This document shows positions 1-7,655 of a stretch of DNA of 64,000 bases, piece by piece. The DNA lies in the NCBI RefSeq assembly GCF_000718255.1, contig NZ_JOFJ01000014.1:124001-188000 (forward strand), given 5' to 3'. The notes beneath the pieces were generated by a model. That model ran no database searches. It was not told where the DNA came from and saw nothing but the letters and a program-made list of their open reading frames with translations. The translations under genes and the position numbers were made by a program. Each line of letters starts with the position of its first letter. Within the stretch, counting starts at the first letter, position 1. This stretch comes from Spirillospora albida. Lineage in GTDB: Bacteria; Actinomycetota; Actinomycetes; Streptosporangiales; Streptosporangiaceae.

Positions 1-145
1 CCCGCCCGCTGACCGCCGCCCCGGTTCCTTTGCGCGATCTCGCCCCGGCCGGGATGCGCGGGAGGGACGGGACGGGGCATGGATGCCTGCGGAAAGATCA
101 GCGACCGGGGGGCGGCACATGGACCGGGCGACCGCGGGCACGCGA
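1..145. other. Window edge, no supported gene
   Basis: I see no convincing coding region here. A TGA at 10-12 closes plus-strand frame 1 and could end a gene that begins before the window, but only three codons precede it, so nothing can be said about the product. The short open frames across this stretch run into the opposite strand of the STAS gene and look like GC-driven shadows. Confidence 0.4.
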
Positions 146-194
146 GACCCGCGCACCTCCTCGCGTCCCGGGCGGGACGGGTCGTGCGCGGGTC
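146..194 (-). terminator. Long hairpin downstream of the STAS gene
   Basis: A perfect 11-bp inverted repeat (146-156 GACCCGCGCAC against 184-194 GTGCGCGGGTC) encloses a second, nested 6-bp stem (164-169 against 174-179). It starts five bases past the stop codon of the minus-strand double-STAS gene, the position of a transcription terminator. No T-tract follows, as is common in very GC-rich actinobacteria, so it could also be an mRNA-stabilising 3' structure. Confidence 0.5.
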
Positions 195-198
195 ACGG

Positions 199-1041
199 TC
201 AGAGCGAGCGGCAGGCGGAGAACACCTCGCCGAGGCCCTCGCGGTCGATGACGGCCCGCAGCCGCGGCGGCAGGCCCGGCAGCGACAGGCAGCCGCCCTC
301 CGCCGCCACCCGCCAGCGGATGCCGAGCAGGATCGGCAGCGGGTCGCAGCGGATCCCGAGCCGGTCCCCCATCCGCACCATGAGGTGCCGCAGGTTCCCC
401 TCCACCAGCGTCGTCAGCGTCTCGCCGAGGCGCCGCACGGTGCGCTGGTCGAGCGTCCCGGACAGGTGCACCACGGTGTGGTCGCCGTCCCCGGCGTCCA
501 CGGTGGTGATGTCCAGCGACGGCCCGGGTAAGCCCCCGGGCGGCCCCGGGCTGAGCGACAGCCCGGTATCGCCGGGATGCAGGGCGCGGATCGCGTCCAG
601 GACGTGGGTCGTGTCCGCGTCGGCCATCGGACGCTCGGGGACCGGCGCGGCCGTCGCCGTCCGCACGTCGGGGAACACCGGGACGAGCGCGGCGAGGCCC
701 GTGTCGTGCAGGGCGCGCCGCACGTGCGCCTCCTCCGGCACCACCACGCGCAGCGGGCACCCGAGCAGCTGCGCCCGGGTCTCGGTGCGCGCCAGCAGGA
801 CGAGCCCCGCGGCGTCGAGCAGGACGGCCTCACCGAAGTCGAGGACGACGCCCCTGCGCCGCCGCGCTCCGCCGGCCGGTCCGGCGGGACGAGGCGGCGG
901 CGCCGCCGCCAGCGCCAGCGCGCGGCACACCCCGTCCCGGATGCCCGCGTAGTTCCGCCAGCCGATCTGCGCCGGCAGGCGCAGGACGAGGAAGCCGCCC
1001 CGCTCGGTGATGGCCAGGTCCGGCGCGGTCGTGTCCTTCAC
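199..1041 (-). CDS. Double STAS-domain protein (anti-sigma antagonist-like)
   Basis: A 280-residue soluble protein with two STAS-like halves, roughly residues 8-130 and 165-275. The first carries VVLDFGEAVLLDAAGLVLL and the second HTVVHLSGTLDQRTVRRL, each the strand-loop-helix pattern of the fold. STAS proteins bind anti-sigma kinases or similar partners in partner-switching. In classical antagonists the switch residue is a Ser/Thr in a DSSG motif; here the equivalent site reads DAAG, so phosphorylation control of the first half looks lost. The start is GTG at 1041, three bases after the stop of the DUF3562-like gene, so the two are probably co-transcribed. Partner and target are unknown, and no anti-sigma kinase lies nearby. 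Confidence 0.75.
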   Translation of the reverse strand: MKDTTAPDLAITERGGFLVLRLPAQIGWRNYAGIRDGVCRALALAAAPPPRPAGPAGGARRRRGVVLDFGEAVLLDAAGLVLLARTETRAQLLGCPLRVVVPEEAHVRRALHDTGLAALVPVFPDVRTATAAPVPERPMADADTTHVLDAIRALHPGDTGLSLSPGPPGGLPGPSLDITTVDAGDGDHTVVHLSGTLDQRTVRRLGETLTTLVEGNLRHLMVRMGDRLGIRCDPLPILLGIRWRVAAEGGCLSLPGLPPRLRAVIDREGLGEVFSACRSL

Positions 1042-1044
1042 GGG

Positions 1045-1428
1045 TCACATCCCGATCGGGGTGCCCGCGCCGGCGCGGGCACGGCCGGACGCGGCGGGAC
1101 GGGAGGCGGGAGCGCGGCCGCCCGGCGGCCGCGGCGCGCGGAGCGGCGGCCTGAGCGCGGGCCGGGCACCGCCCGGACCGGTCATGGACGGCGGGCGGGC
1201 GGTGAACGGCGGGCGGGCTCCCCGCTGGACGCCGGTCAGCCGGGACGCCGCGAGCCGCTCGATGGTCCGCTCGTCGGGCCGCACGCCGAGGTGGGTGCAG
1301 CAGCACCACAGGTCGTCCACGCAGCGCCGCACGTGTTCGGCCGGGATGTCGGCGAAGCGGGCGCGCAGCCGCGCGACGAGGGCGTCGCGCGCCGGTACGA
1401 CCGATGGTGACGTCTTCCTGCGCTCCAC
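1045..1428 (-). CDS. Small DUF3562-like three-helix protein
   Basis: A 127-residue protein. Only the N-terminal ~60 residues look folded: ARFADIPAEHVRRCVDDLWC followed by HLGVRPDERTIERLAASRL fits the small three-helix dimerisation domain (DUF3562-like) common in actinobacteria. The remainder is a Pro/Arg/Ala-rich tail that is probably disordered. The start is GTG at 1428, preceded by GGAGGG at good spacing. It is first in a two-gene unit with the double-STAS gene, which suggests a regulatory accessory role, but I know of no demonstrated function. A perfect palindrome lies about 18-40 bases upstream of the start and could control both genes. Confidence 0.6.
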   Translation of the reverse strand: MERRKTSPSVVPARDALVARLRARFADIPAEHVRRCVDDLWCCCTHLGVRPDERTIERLAASRLTGVQRGARPPFTARPPSMTGPGGARPALRPPLRAPRPPGGRAPASRPAASGRARAGAGTPIGM

Positions 1429-1790
1429 TGTCCCTCCGATCGCTGCGGACGAAATGGCATTTCGTCCGATGTGTCATCGTCTGCCGGTTGGCAGGCTTTG
1501 TGGTTGGAAAGGACCTACCCGGGACAAGCGCCAGAAAAAGCGGCCCGGATAAAAACAGGGACATGACACGGCCGCCGCGTGGCAAGCATTGTCGCCCCGG
1601 AGCACCTGTTTGGCGGCACTGCGCGACACTGTTTTTCCGTTTCTTATGGCGGTTTTTAGTCGGTGCTTGCCGACCGTGCGCTTCATCGACTTCTTTAACG
1701 GATGGTTGCCCGCGCGGCGCGGGCCGGGAGCGGCCCCGGCGGGAACGGCTCATGGAGAAGGGATTCCATCGGCGTCGGGAGGACAGGACG
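1429..1790. other. Divergent intergenic region
   Basis: About 360 bases between the divergent DUF3562-like and kinase genes. It is noticeably more A/T-rich than the surroundings (for example the A/T runs near 1540-1560 and 1630-1660), as expected for a promoter region. It holds the palindrome at 1446-1468. I see no coding region and no confident -35/-10 pair. Confidence 0.5.
1446..1468. promoter_or_regulatory. Perfect 10-bp palindrome, operator candidate
   Basis: CGGACGAAAT (1446-1455), spacer GGC, then ATTTCGTCCG (1459-1468): a perfect 10-bp inverted repeat with a 3-base spacer, just upstream of the ribosome-binding site and GTG start of the DUF3562-like gene. The symmetry and short spacer suit a dimeric repressor site. 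In RNA it would form a stable hairpin near the ribosome-binding site. The binding protein is unknown. Confidence 0.45.
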
Positions 1791-3233
1791 GTGCTGCCAC
1801 GCGAACACGTACTCACCCGCGATCTCGCCGAATGGCTGCCGAGGCAGCACTGGTTCGGCGGCGAGGACGGCCCCGTCCTCGGGGTCTCGATCGGTGCCGC
1901 GACCGAGCTGGTGCCCGGCGACCCGGGCCTGCACCATCTCGTCCTGGACGTGCGGCGGGGCACCGGCGCCGACCGGTACCAGGTGCTGCTCGGCGTGCGC
2001 CACCACCTGCCGGACCGGCTCCGGCACGCCGAGATCGGCGCCGTCGACGGCGGCGCGCCCCCGCACCTCTACGACGCGGCGCACGACCCCGAGCTGACCC
2101 GGACCCTGCTCGCCGACCTGGCGTCCGGGGCGTCCATCGGCCCCGTCCGGTTCCGGCGCCTCGGCGGCGCGCCCATCCGCACCGGCCTGACGAGCCTGCC
2201 GCTCACCGCGGCGCAGAGCAACACGTCGCTGCTGTTCGGGGACGACTACATCTGCAAGCTGTTCCGGCGGCTCGGCGGCGGCGTGAACCTCGACCTGGAG
2301 GTGAACCTGGCGCTGACCCGCGACGGCTGCCCGCACGTGCCGGCCGTCCTCGGCTGGATCGAGCTGGAGCGGGGGGCGGACGCGGACGGCGGGCCGGTCA
2401 CGCTCGGGCTGCTGTCGGACTACCTGCGCACCGGCGCCGCGGGCTGGCGGCTCGCGCTGGCGAGCGTCCGCGACTGGTACGCGCACACCCCGCCGCCGGA
2501 CGGGACCGGACGGCCCGACGAGTGGGCCGCGGTGTGGGCGGAGCTGGACGCGAGCGCGGCCGGCGGCGACTTCGCCGCCGAGGCGGAGCGGCTCGGCGCC
2601 GCCACCGCCGAGGTGCACCGGGCGCTCGCCGCCGCGTTCGGCGAGACGACGCTGCCGCCCGGCGAGGTGCGCGCCCTGGCCGCCCGCATGAACGCCGAGC
2701 TCACCGCCACGTGCCGCGCCGTGCCGGCGCTCGTCCCGCACGCCCGGTCCATCACCCGGGCCTTCGTCGAGCTGGCGGCGGACGCGGCGCCGCTCACCGT
2801 GCAGCGCGTGCACGGCGACTACCACCTGGGACGGGTGCTGCGCACGGAGTCCGGGTGGGCCCTGCTGGACTTCGAGGGCGAGCCGGCGCGGCCGCCGGGC
2901 GAGCGCCGCGCGCTCGCGCACCCGCTGCGGGACGTCGCCGGGATGCTGCGCTCGCTGGAGTACGCGGCGCGCTTCCTCGTCCAGCGGTCCCGCACGGTGC
3001 CGCCCGAGGCCGGCCGCGACCTGGAGGGCCGGGCGCAGGCGTGGGCGGCCCGCAACCGGGCCGCGTTCTGCCGGGGCTACGCGGCGGCGGGCGGCGCCGA
3101 CCCGGCCGCGCACGCCGCGCTGCTGCGCGCGTTCGAATTCGAGAAGGCCGTGTACGAGGTGCGCTACGAGGCGCGGCACCGCCCGGGATGGCTGCCGGTG
3201 CCGCTGGCGTCGCTCGCCCATCTGGCCACTTGA
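1791..3233 (+). CDS. Maltokinase-family sugar kinase
   Basis: A 480-residue APH-fold kinase of the Mak/Pep2 family, which phosphorylates maltose to maltose 1-phosphate for alpha-glucan synthesis. The N-terminus LAEWLPRQHWFGGEDG matches the family cap. The catalytic part carries RVHGDYHLGRVL (Brenner-type loop, Asp base) and LDFEGEP (metal-binding Asp), followed by LRDVAGMLRSLEYAARF, a very characteristic maltokinase stretch. I chose GTG 1791 because GGGAGG sits about ten bases upstream; an in-frame ATG at 1752 would add 13 residues. No treS, glgE or glgB gene lies beside it, so an orphan relative such as a glucosamine kinase is a real alternative. It is divergent from the STAS pair. Confidence 0.75.
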   Translation: MLPREHVLTRDLAEWLPRQHWFGGEDGPVLGVSIGAATELVPGDPGLHHLVLDVRRGTGADRYQVLLGVRHHLPDRLRHAEIGAVDGGAPPHLYDAAHDPELTRTLLADLASGASIGPVRFRRLGGAPIRTGLTSLPLTAAQSNTSLLFGDDYICKLFRRLGGGVNLDLEVNLALTRDGCPHVPAVLGWIELERGADADGGPVTLGLLSDYLRTGAAGWRLALASVRDWYAHTPPPDGTGRPDEWAAVWAELDASAAGGDFAAEAERLGAATAEVHRALAAAFGETTLPPGEVRALAARMNAELTATCRAVPALVPHARSITRAFVELAADAAPLTVQRVHGDYHLGRVLRTESGWALLDFEGEPARPPGERRALAHPLRDVAGMLRSLEYAARFLVQRSRTVPPEAGRDLEGRAQAWAARNRAAFCRGYAAAGGADPAAHAALLRAFEFEKAVYEVRYEARHRPGWLPVPLASLAHLAT

Positions 3234-3398
3234 GCAAAAACGCGGAACCGGGTCCCCAACAAGGCGTCATGATCATGCAAAATCGCACTGCCCACTCCGT
3301 TTCCATGTGCGAACGCGGGTACCCGCTGTTTCGACGGATGATCTGTCGAATGGTCGCCGTCACTTTCGCCCGAACGACAGAAAATGGAGAACGGAAAA

Positions 3399-4247
3399 AT
3401 GGGAGTGACGTCTCGGGTGGTACCGGGCCGCGCCGCCGGGCCGCGACGGCGCGCGCCGCACGGCGGGAGCCGCCACAGCCGGACGGGGGTCCGAAAACAC
3501 GGGCGGCGGCTCGCCCCGGCGGTCACCGCGGCCGCGACCGGCCTCGTGCTGACCATCCCGCTCGCCCCGCCGCCGAGCGCGCACACCCCGGTGCACGCCC
3601 CGGGGAGCGCGCGGCCCGAGACCGTCCCGGTCGCCGCGCACCGGCCCCTCCTCGACGCCGCCACGCTGCGGAAGGTGCGCTCCTACGGCCGGTACCGGGT
3701 CCGGGTGACGCTGCAGCGGCACCGCGCCCGGCAGGCCGCCCGCTTCGCCCGGAGCCAGGTCGGCAAGCCCTACCGCTGGGGCGCCACGGGTCCCCGCGGC
3801 TACGACTGCTCCGGGCTCGTCCTGCGGGCGTGGCGCACGGCGGGGATCGGCCTCCCCCGCGTCAGCCACGCCCAGTACCACCGGGTGAAGCGCAAGGTCC
3901 CGCTGCGCCGCCTGCACCGGGGCGACCTCGTCTTCTTCCACCGGCGCGGCCATGTCGGCATCTACCTCGGGCAGCGGCGGTTCGTGCACGCCCCGAGGGC
4001 CGGCGCACGGGTCCGCGTCGACCGGCTGCGCGGCTGGCGCCTGCACGCGTTCGCGGGGGCCGTCCGCCCGGCCGCCCCGCGACATCTGGAATGGCCCGAG
4101 CACGTCCGCCGAATGGCCCGGATGGCGGCCGGGATCCATGGACTCCGAAACACCCCCGAATCGCCCCCGCGTTTCCCCCCGGAATGGCCGCCGGAACTGC
4201 GGCTCCGCCCCGGCCTCGATCCGTCCTGGGGAGGATTCGCCTGGTAG
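3399..4247 (+). CDS. NlpC/P60 cell-wall endopeptidase
   Basis: A 282-residue secreted or surface peptidase that probably cleaves peptidoglycan stem peptides. Residues ~35-60 (basic stretch, then a hydrophobic run ending around PPPSAHT) look like an N-terminal signal or anchor. The C40 domain spans about 108-215: Cys137 in YDCSGL, His185 in RGHVGIYLG and His197 in FVHAPR form the expected triad. The C-terminal ~65 residues are Pro/Arg-rich and of unknown role. I chose ATG 3399 because GGAGA lies eight bases upstream; the ATG at 3384 has no ribosome-binding site. A hairpin terminator follows. I looked for a ydaO (c-di-AMP) riboswitch upstream and saw none. Confidence 0.85.
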   Translation: MGVTSRVVPGRAAGPRRRAPHGGSRHSRTGVRKHGRRLAPAVTAAATGLVLTIPLAPPPSAHTPVHAPGSARPETVPVAAHRPLLDAATLRKVRSYGRYRVRVTLQRHRARQAARFARSQVGKPYRWGATGPRGYDCSGLVLRAWRTAGIGLPRVSHAQYHRVKRKVPLRRLHRGDLVFFHRRGHVGIYLGQRRFVHAPRAGARVRVDRLRGWRLHAFAGAVRPAAPRHLEWPEHVRRMARMAAGIHGLRNTPESPPRFPPEWPPELRLRPGLDPSWGGFAW

Positions 4248-4256
4248 AAGCGTCGA

Positions 4257-4289
4257 GGGCCCCTGTCCCGGCGAACAGGGGCTCTCTTT
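4257..4289 (+). terminator. Rho-independent-type terminator
   Basis: GCCCCTGT (4259-4266) pairs with ACAGGGGC (4275-4282) around an 8-base loop, extended by two more possible pairs, and is followed by TCTCTTT. It lies about 10 bases after the stop codon of the NlpC/P60 gene and should end that transcript. Confidence 0.75.
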
Positions 4290-4477
4290 GTGCGGTGGTG
4301 GGGACCGCCGTCCCCCGGCGCCCGGCACGTGACCGAACCCACCGCAGGGATCCGACATTCCGGATCCGTCTTCACCGGTTCCTTCCATTCGCTTGCCGAA
4401 CCTTGAGCATCCCGGCGGGCGGCGCGGGCATCTACACGGTTCCCGTGCGACTGGACGCGATGGAAGGGGACACGGGC

Positions 4478-5533
4478 ATGTGGACGTACGCGGGCAGGGA
4501 CACGGCCATCGACCTCGGCAGCTCGACCGTTCGCATGCACGTCGCGGGGCGCGGCATCGTCTGCCGCGAACCGTCCGTCCTCGCCCGCTCGCGCCGCACC
4601 GGGCGGATCCTGGCGCTGGGCACGCCGGCCCTGGAGATGGCGGGCCGCGACCCCGACGCCGACCTGGTCCGGCCCGTCCGGGAGGGCGCCCCCACGGACA
4701 CCGACGAGGTCGAGTACCTGATGCGCCGGCTCGTCCGGCGGCACCTGCGCCGCCACTACACCGCCCGCCCCCGGCTGGTCGTGACGGTGCCTAGCGGGGT
4801 GAACTCGGTGTACGCGCGGGCCCTGGAGTTCTCCGCGTACCAGGCGGGCGCCCGGCGCGTCACGCTCGTCCCGGTCCCGGTGGCGGCCGCCGCCGGGATG
4901 GGGCTCATCACCGGCGGCCGCGCGGTCGCGGTGGTCGCCGACATCGGCGCCGAGCTCACCGACGTCGGCGTCATCGCGTTCGGCGGCCTGGTCACCGCGC
5001 ACACGGTGGCCGTCGGCGGGACGCACCTGGACCGCGCCATCGCCGCGCTGGCCCGGCAGGAGTTCGGCGTCGCGCTGTCCCCCGCCGAGGCGGAGGCCGC
5101 CAAGCTCGCCGTCGGCACCGCGCCGTGCCCCGGCCGCCGCCCCGTGCGGGCGGTCACCGTGCACGGCCGCGACGTCGAGACGGGCCTGCCCCGCCCGGTG
5201 GAGCTCACCACCCGCGACGTCCAGGGCGCCATCGCCAAGCCCGTCGAGGAGATCGTCGAGGCGATCCGCGCCGGGCTGCGCGGCTGCGCGCCGGAGATCG
5301 CGGGCGACCTGCTGAGCGCCGGGATCTCCCTCACCGGCGGCTCCTCGCGCCTCCCCGGCCTGGACCGGCTGATCGGCGATCGCACCGGTCTCACCGCCGT
5401 GGTCCGCGACCCGACCGGCGACGCGGCGGTCATCGGCGCCGCCGAGGTGCACCGCGCGGTCGGCGACCGCCCCGAGCTCCCCGATCCCCGGCGGCCGCTC
5501 GCGCGGCTCACCACGTCCGTCCCCCAGTTCTGA
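4478..5533 (+). CDS. MreB/Mbl-like actin homologue
   Basis: A 351-residue actin-fold protein of MreB size. Visible nucleotide-binding elements are phosphate-1 TAIDLGSSTVRM near the N-terminus, the connect region LVVTVPSGVNSVYARAL, phosphate-2 VVADIGAELTDVGV and the adenosine motif ISLTGGSSRLPGL. MreB proteins polymerise at the inner membrane and position wall-synthesis enzymes; in actinomycetes they mainly serve sporulation or wall integrity. No mreC, mreD, pbp2 or rodA follows, so this is likely a stand-alone paralogue rather than the main mre operon copy. I chose ATG 4478 because AAGGGGA sits seven bases upstream; the ATG at 4460 lacks a site. It is convergent with the SWIM gene. Confidence 0.8.
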   Translation: MWTYAGRDTAIDLGSSTVRMHVAGRGIVCREPSVLARSRRTGRILALGTPALEMAGRDPDADLVRPVREGAPTDTDEVEYLMRRLVRRHLRRHYTARPRLVVTVPSGVNSVYARALEFSAYQAGARRVTLVPVPVAAAAGMGLITGGRAVAVVADIGAELTDVGVIAFGGLVTAHTVAVGGTHLDRAIAALARQEFGVALSPAEAEAAKLAVGTAPCPGRRPVRAVTVHGRDVETGLPRPVELTTRDVQGAIAKPVEEIVEAIRAGLRGCAPEIAGDLLSAGISLTGGSSRLPGLDRLIGDRTGLTAVVRDPTGDAAVIGAAEVHRAVGDRPELPDPRRPLARLTTSVPQF

Positions 5534-5576
5534 GGAAGATCACGAATCTCGGCCCGGAATGCCGGGCGGGTCCGCT

Positions 5577-5603
5577 ACGGCCTTGCCCGCCGGGCAAGGC
5601 CGT
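5577..5603. terminator. Bidirectional terminator hairpin
   Basis: ACGGCCTTGCCC (5577-5588) and GGGCAAGGCCGT (5592-5603) form a perfect 12-bp stem with a 3-base loop, between the convergent mreB-like and SWIM genes. Its symmetry and position fit a terminator serving both directions. T-tracts are absent. Confidence 0.7.
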
Positions 5604-5630
5604 GGCCCAAGGTCGTCGCGCCATGCGCCC

Positions 5631-5649
5631 CAGGCGTGAGCGACGCCTG
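5631..5649 (-). terminator. Second hairpin after the six-gene operon
   Basis: CAGGCGT (5631-5637) pairs with ACGCCTG (5643-5649) around a 5-base loop, six bases beyond the stop of the SWIM gene. It is likely part of the 3' end of the six-gene operon transcript, in tandem with the 5577-5603 hairpin. Confidence 0.5.
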
Positions 5650-5654
5650 ACGGG

Positions 5655-7655
5655 TCACCGCAGCTCGGCGGTGGTGATGAGGCGGATCGCCGCGTCGGCC
5701 CAGGCGCGGGTGGCGCCGTCGGTGCCGAGGGCCGCCGCGAAGCGGGCGAGGTCCGCGGCGGTGGCCGCGAACCCGGCGCGCGCCAGGTCGTCGGCGGCGG
5801 CCGACACGCGGTCGCGGAGGGCCGGGGTGGCGTGCCGGAGGCCGCGGTGCGCGGCCTCCGCGCACACGGCGAGCGCGGCGTCCAGGACCTCGGTGAGCGG
5901 GTCCGCCGCGGCGCCGGACGCGCCGTCCAGGGCCTCGGCGCCGTCGCCGGGCGCCAGGTCGGGGACGACGACGCCGTCCGGGGCGAGGACGGCGAACGGG
6001 TCGATGACGAGGCCGCCGCGCCCCCGCCGGACGGCGCCGCTGACGAGGCGCGGGCTCGCGGCGAGGGCCCCGGCGAGGGCGTCGAGGGCCGCCGGGGCGT
6101 GCGGGGAGTACTCGGCGGACACGACGGCGGTGACACCGCACGCGTCCGCGACGACCGCGTCGAGGCGCTGAGCGCCGGGGTGGTAGCCGATCTCGCGGAC
6201 CTCGCCGATCTCGACGACGCGGACGAGCTCCGCCTCGACGCGGGGCCGGACGAGCCGGGGCGGCAGCGCGTCCAGGACCCGCTCCTCCGCCTTCAGGTCG
6301 CGGACGAGCAGTCCGTCCGGCAGCCCGGTCCAGGCGTCGCCGAGCGGGGTGACGGACGTCCTCGCGATCCGGCCCGCCGTGACCCGGACGACGCGCCGGG
6401 CGCTGCGCGTGGCGGACTCGGAGACGACGTTTCCCGCCGCGATGTCGCCGAGCGTGGTGCCGAGCAGGCGGCGGGACGCGATGTCCGCTCCGGTCGCGCG
6501 GGCGCCCTCCGGCACGTCGAAGCGCCGTTTCAGCACGAGGACGGTCCCGGCGGCGGCGTGCGCGAGGAACACGTCGGCGGTGCGGGCCCGCGCGGTCCCG
6601 CCGACCCGGCAGCCGAGCGCGACGAGCCGGACCTGCCGCAGCGGCGTCTCGGCGGACTCGCTCGTGCCGAGGACCTGGGAGCGGGCGCCGGTCGCGCGGT
6701 GCCGGGCGTGCAGCTCGGCGAGCAGCGCGGCGAGCCGCTCGGGCGCGTACTCGGCGTGCCGGGCGTGATGCGCGGCGAGCTGCCCGGCGAGGTCGTCGAC
6801 GGCGCCCGCTGGCCAGTGCAGGCCCCGGCCCGCGAGGTCGGGGACGGCGCGCCGCAGCCCGGTCGCGAGGACGGGCCCGGCGTGCACGGCCCCTTCGAGG
6901 AGGATCTCGTCGGCGAGGTCGAGGACGTCGTCGAGGCCGTCCGGTTCGCGGCCGGTGCCGCCGATGTCGAGGCTGACGTCGGCGCCGTCGAGTCCCCGCT
7001 CGTCGGCGGCGCGGAACGCCCACACGGCGAGGACGATCACGGCGGCGCGCCGGCCGGCGGCCGCGTCGGTGTGCACGTAGCCGAGTTCGCCGGGCACCAG
7101 GAACCGGACGGTGCAGGACGGCAGGTCGACCTGGGCGACGGGGTCGCCGCCGGACGGCCGCCGGACGCGGGCGGCGTACCCGGCGCGGAAGGTGCGGCGG
7201 GCGGCGGTGAGGGCGCGCTGCCCGAGGACGGCGGTGAGCGCGTCGTCGTCGAACGCGCCCGGCGACCACGCCCCCGCGCTTCCGGCGGAGTCGGGCACGG
7301 CCGTTCCGGCAGGATCGGGCCCCGCCGCCCCGGCGGAGTCGGGCACGGCCGCCCCGGCGGACTCCGGCACGCTCTCCCCCGGCGGCCGCTCCTGGTAGGC
7401 GAGCACGAGGCAGAGCTGGTGACGGCAGGTGCCGGTGGCGGCGCACGTGCAGGTGGCGGCCTCGAGCCCGGCGCCCGCCGGGAGTGAGGCGCGGGTGCCG
7501 TCGGGGTAGTCGCCGTGGACGCCGCCGTCCGGGTCGACGGTGATCCCGGGCCCCTGCCCGGCGGCCAGGTCCTTCGCGGCGCGCTTGACGAGGCCGCGGT
7601 TGGCGAGGGCGGCCAGCGCGTCGGGGGTGAGGGAGAGCAGGTCGGTGCGGGTCAT
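5655..7655 (-). CDS. SWIM zinc-finger protein (YehQ-like)
   Basis: A 666-residue protein with an N-terminal SWIM zinc finger: Cys69-x-Cys71-x5-Cys77-x-His79 (CTCAATGTCRH). The remaining ~580 residues have no motif I recognise. SWIM fingers bind zinc and usually contact DNA or protein. It is the last gene of the six-gene operon; its ATG overlaps the VWA stop (ATGA). Family and position match E. coli yehQ, also uncharacterised and also after a VWA gene. Directly behind the finger is a low-complexity linker encoded by four 24-base tandem repeats (7279-7374), giving an 8-residue Pro/Asp/Ser/Ala/Gly repeat. By context it serves with the MoxR, VWA, DUF5682 and DUF4132 proteins; the biochemical role is unknown. 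Confidence 0.8.
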   Translation of the reverse strand: MTRTDLLSLTPDALAALANRGLVKRAAKDLAAGQGPGITVDPDGGVHGDYPDGTRASLPAGAGLEAATCTCAATGTCRHQLCLVLAYQERPPGESVPESAGAAVPDSAGAAGPDPAGTAVPDSAGSAGAWSPGAFDDDALTAVLGQRALTAARRTFRAGYAARVRRPSGGDPVAQVDLPSCTVRFLVPGELGYVHTDAAAGRRAAVIVLAVWAFRAADERGLDGADVSLDIGGTGREPDGLDDVLDLADEILLEGAVHAGPVLATGLRRAVPDLAGRGLHWPAGAVDDLAGQLAAHHARHAEYAPERLAALLAELHARHRATGARSQVLGTSESAETPLRQVRLVALGCRVGGTARARTADVFLAHAAAGTVLVLKRRFDVPEGARATGADIASRRLLGTTLGDIAAGNVVSESATRSARRVVRVTAGRIARTSVTPLGDAWTGLPDGLLVRDLKAEERVLDALPPRLVRPRVEAELVRVVEIGEVREIGYHPGAQRLDAVVADACGVTAVVSAEYSPHAPAALDALAGALAASPRLVSGAVRRGRGGLVIDPFAVLAPDGVVVPDLAPGDGAEALDGASGAAADPLTEVLDAALAVCAEAAHRGLRHATPALRDRVSAAADDLARAGFAATAADLARFAAALGTDGATRAWADAAIRLITTAELR
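7279..7374 (-). repeat. Four 24-bp tandem repeats in the SWIM gene
   Basis: Four consecutive 24-base units (starting 7279, 7303, 7327, 7351) of the type GCCCCGGCGGAGTCGGGCAC plus GGCC. Units 1 and 3 differ at two positions. They encode an 8-residue repeat in the linker after the zinc finger. Multiples of three keep the frame, so copy number could vary between strains without breaking the protein. Confidence 0.8.

Noticed and set aside
3234..3398. Possible ydaO-type (c-di-AMP) riboswitch before the NlpC/P60 gene
   Set aside because: Such switches often precede wall hydrolases in actinobacteria, but the conserved GGGUGAAU/GGGAC-type blocks are not present here.
1589..5533. Very long open frame spanning the kinase, NlpC and MreB-like genes
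   Set aside because: Only its last ~350 codons are the MreB-like gene; the rest is Arg/Pro-rich shadow translation of other frames, as usual in GC-rich DNA.
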